From JBHIBR01 sp046759145 [NCBI: Nitrospinota bacterium] (lineage in GTDB: Bacteria > UBA8248), in the NCBI GenBank assembly GCA_046759145.1, contig JBHIBR010000117.1, forward strand, positions 1 through 6,271: a stretch of 6,271 bases of DNA. The letters run 5' to 3'. Under the pieces are notes generated by a model. That model worked only from the letters and a program-made list of their open reading frames with translations. It searched no databases and had not been told where the DNA came from. Shown here one piece after another: positions 5,654-6,271 of this stretch; position 1 is the first letter of the stretch; every line of letters begins with the position of its first letter. The position numbers were made by a program, and so were the translations under genes.

Positions 5654-6271
5654 ATGGACGTCCTGGGGCTCAACGTAGAGCGGTGGGGGCACAACACCTT
5701 TCTCTTGGAGGGAGAGAAGAGCGTCTGCATCGACCCCTTCAAAACGCCCGCCCGGCCGAAGAAGGTGGATCTGGTCCTGGTGAGCCACGAGCACTTCGAC
5801 CACTGCGCCCCCGAGAAGGTGCGGGAGGTTGCGAGCGAGCGCACGGCCGTGGCGGGCCATGCGGGAAGCGCCCAGAAGCTCCGGGGCATCGGGGCGGGCT
5901 TCACCCCCCTGCAGCCGGGAGAGTCGGCCACCCTCCAGGGGGTCCGCGTAGAGACCCTCAAGGCGTATAACCTCAACAAGTGGCGCTCCCCGGGCGTCCC
6001 CTTCCACCCGCCCGGGAGCAACCACCTGGGGTTCGTCCTCCACCTGAAGGGGCTCAGGGTCTACTACGCGGGGGACACCGACTTCACCGATGAGATGAAG
6101 GCCCTTCGGGGGGTGGACATCGCCCTCCTCCCCGTGAGCGGCACCTACGTCATGACGGCCGATGAGGCGGCCGAGGCCGCTCGCCACCTGAAGCCCCGGG
6201 TGGCCGTCCCCATGCACTACGGGGAGATCGTGGGCACCGCGGCCGACGCAGAGAGGTTCCGCGACCTCCTC
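5654..6271 (+). CDS. Metallo-beta-lactamase-fold hydrolase (UPF0173/UlaG-like), runs off right edge
   Basis: 206 codons are visible. The N-terminus VERWGHNTFLLEGEKSVCIDPF (about 8-29) is the opening of the UPF0173/UlaG-like branch, usually G-H-(A/S)-x-F with a bound active-site metal nearby. The metal motif SHEHFDHC gives His45-x-His47-x-Asp49-His50, GSNHLGFVLH (121-130) follows, AGDTDF (139-144) supplies the bridging Asp141, and VPMHYGEIVG (185-194) supplies the last metal His188. All the ligands expected of a dinuclear zinc or manganese hydrolase are present. The ATG at 5654 has GGAGG seven bases upstream. No signal peptide is seen, so it is cytoplasmic. It follows the lyase gene by 77 bases on the same strand with no visible terminator and is probably cotranscribed. 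The substrate is unknown; relatives are often annotated only as metal-dependent hydrolases. Only a short C-terminal part should be missing. Confidence 0.88.
   Translation, partial: MDVLGLNVERWGHNTFLLEGEKSVCIDPFKTPARPKKVDLVLVSHEHFDHCAPEKVREVASERTAVAGHAGSAQKLRGIGAGFTPLQPGESATLQGVRVETLKAYNLNKWRSPGVPFHPPGSNHLGFVLHLKGLRVYYAGDTDFTDEMKALRGVDIALLPVSGTYVMTADEAAEAARHLKPRVAVPMHYGEIVGTAADAERFRDLL

Noticed and set aside
1-6271. CRISPR array, tandem repeats or prophage genes
   Set aside because: No regularly spaced direct repeats and no phage structural or integrase genes were seen. The only mobile-element trace is the transposase remnant.

Overview
The window is bacterial chromosome of very high GC content, with a lower-GC insert. 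It has dense genes, Shine-Dalgarno sites and strong G/C preference at third codon positions. It encodes a selenophosphate synthetase whose catalytic residue is itself selenocysteine, so the organism uses UGA as a selenocysteine codon. This fits GC-rich selenium-using lineages such as Deltaproteobacteria-like, NC10/Methylomirabilota or Rokubacteria-type bacteria. That placement is only a guess from gene content and composition.

Layout. Positions 1-1074 (minus strand) hold a PSRP/DUF299 regulatory kinase-phosphorylase of PEP synthase or pyruvate phosphate dikinase. Downstream of it, probably in the same operon, is a DUF309 gene that runs off the left edge. Positions 1238-2559 form a compact accessory cassette. 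A probable PD-(D/E)XK-type nuclease (plus strand) and a DNA amino-methyltransferase (minus strand) meet tail to tail with only two bases between their stop codons, as expected of a type II restriction-modification system. Directly upstream of the methyltransferase is a 41-codon C-terminal remnant of a DDE transposase, and its stop codon lies inside the methyltransferase ribosome binding site. This middle segment is clearly less GC-rich than the flanks (31 of 60 bases G+C in 1741-1800, against 44 of 60 in 5041-5100).

Positions 2737-3801 (minus) hold selD. The true start is the ATG at 3801; an in-frame UGA at 3744-3742 encodes the catalytic selenocysteine and is followed by a SECIS-like hairpin. 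A divergent intergenic region of about 380 bases follows, with a good sigma-70-type promoter towards the right and a strong 14-bp hairpin in the leader of the next gene. Positions 4185-5576 (plus) encode an adenylosuccinate-lyase-like enzyme of the fumarase/aspartase superfamily, altered in the part of the site that binds the AMP phosphate in true PurB. After it comes a metallo-beta-lactamase-fold hydrolase (UPF0173/UlaG-like) that runs off the right edge.

The housekeeping genes (carbon-flux regulation, selenium metabolism, lyase and hydrolase) do not form one obvious pathway. The most interesting parts are the uncharacterised restriction-modification pair with its transposase scar, the selenoprotein SelD that routine gene calling would truncate, and the divergent PurB-like lyase with its structured leader.
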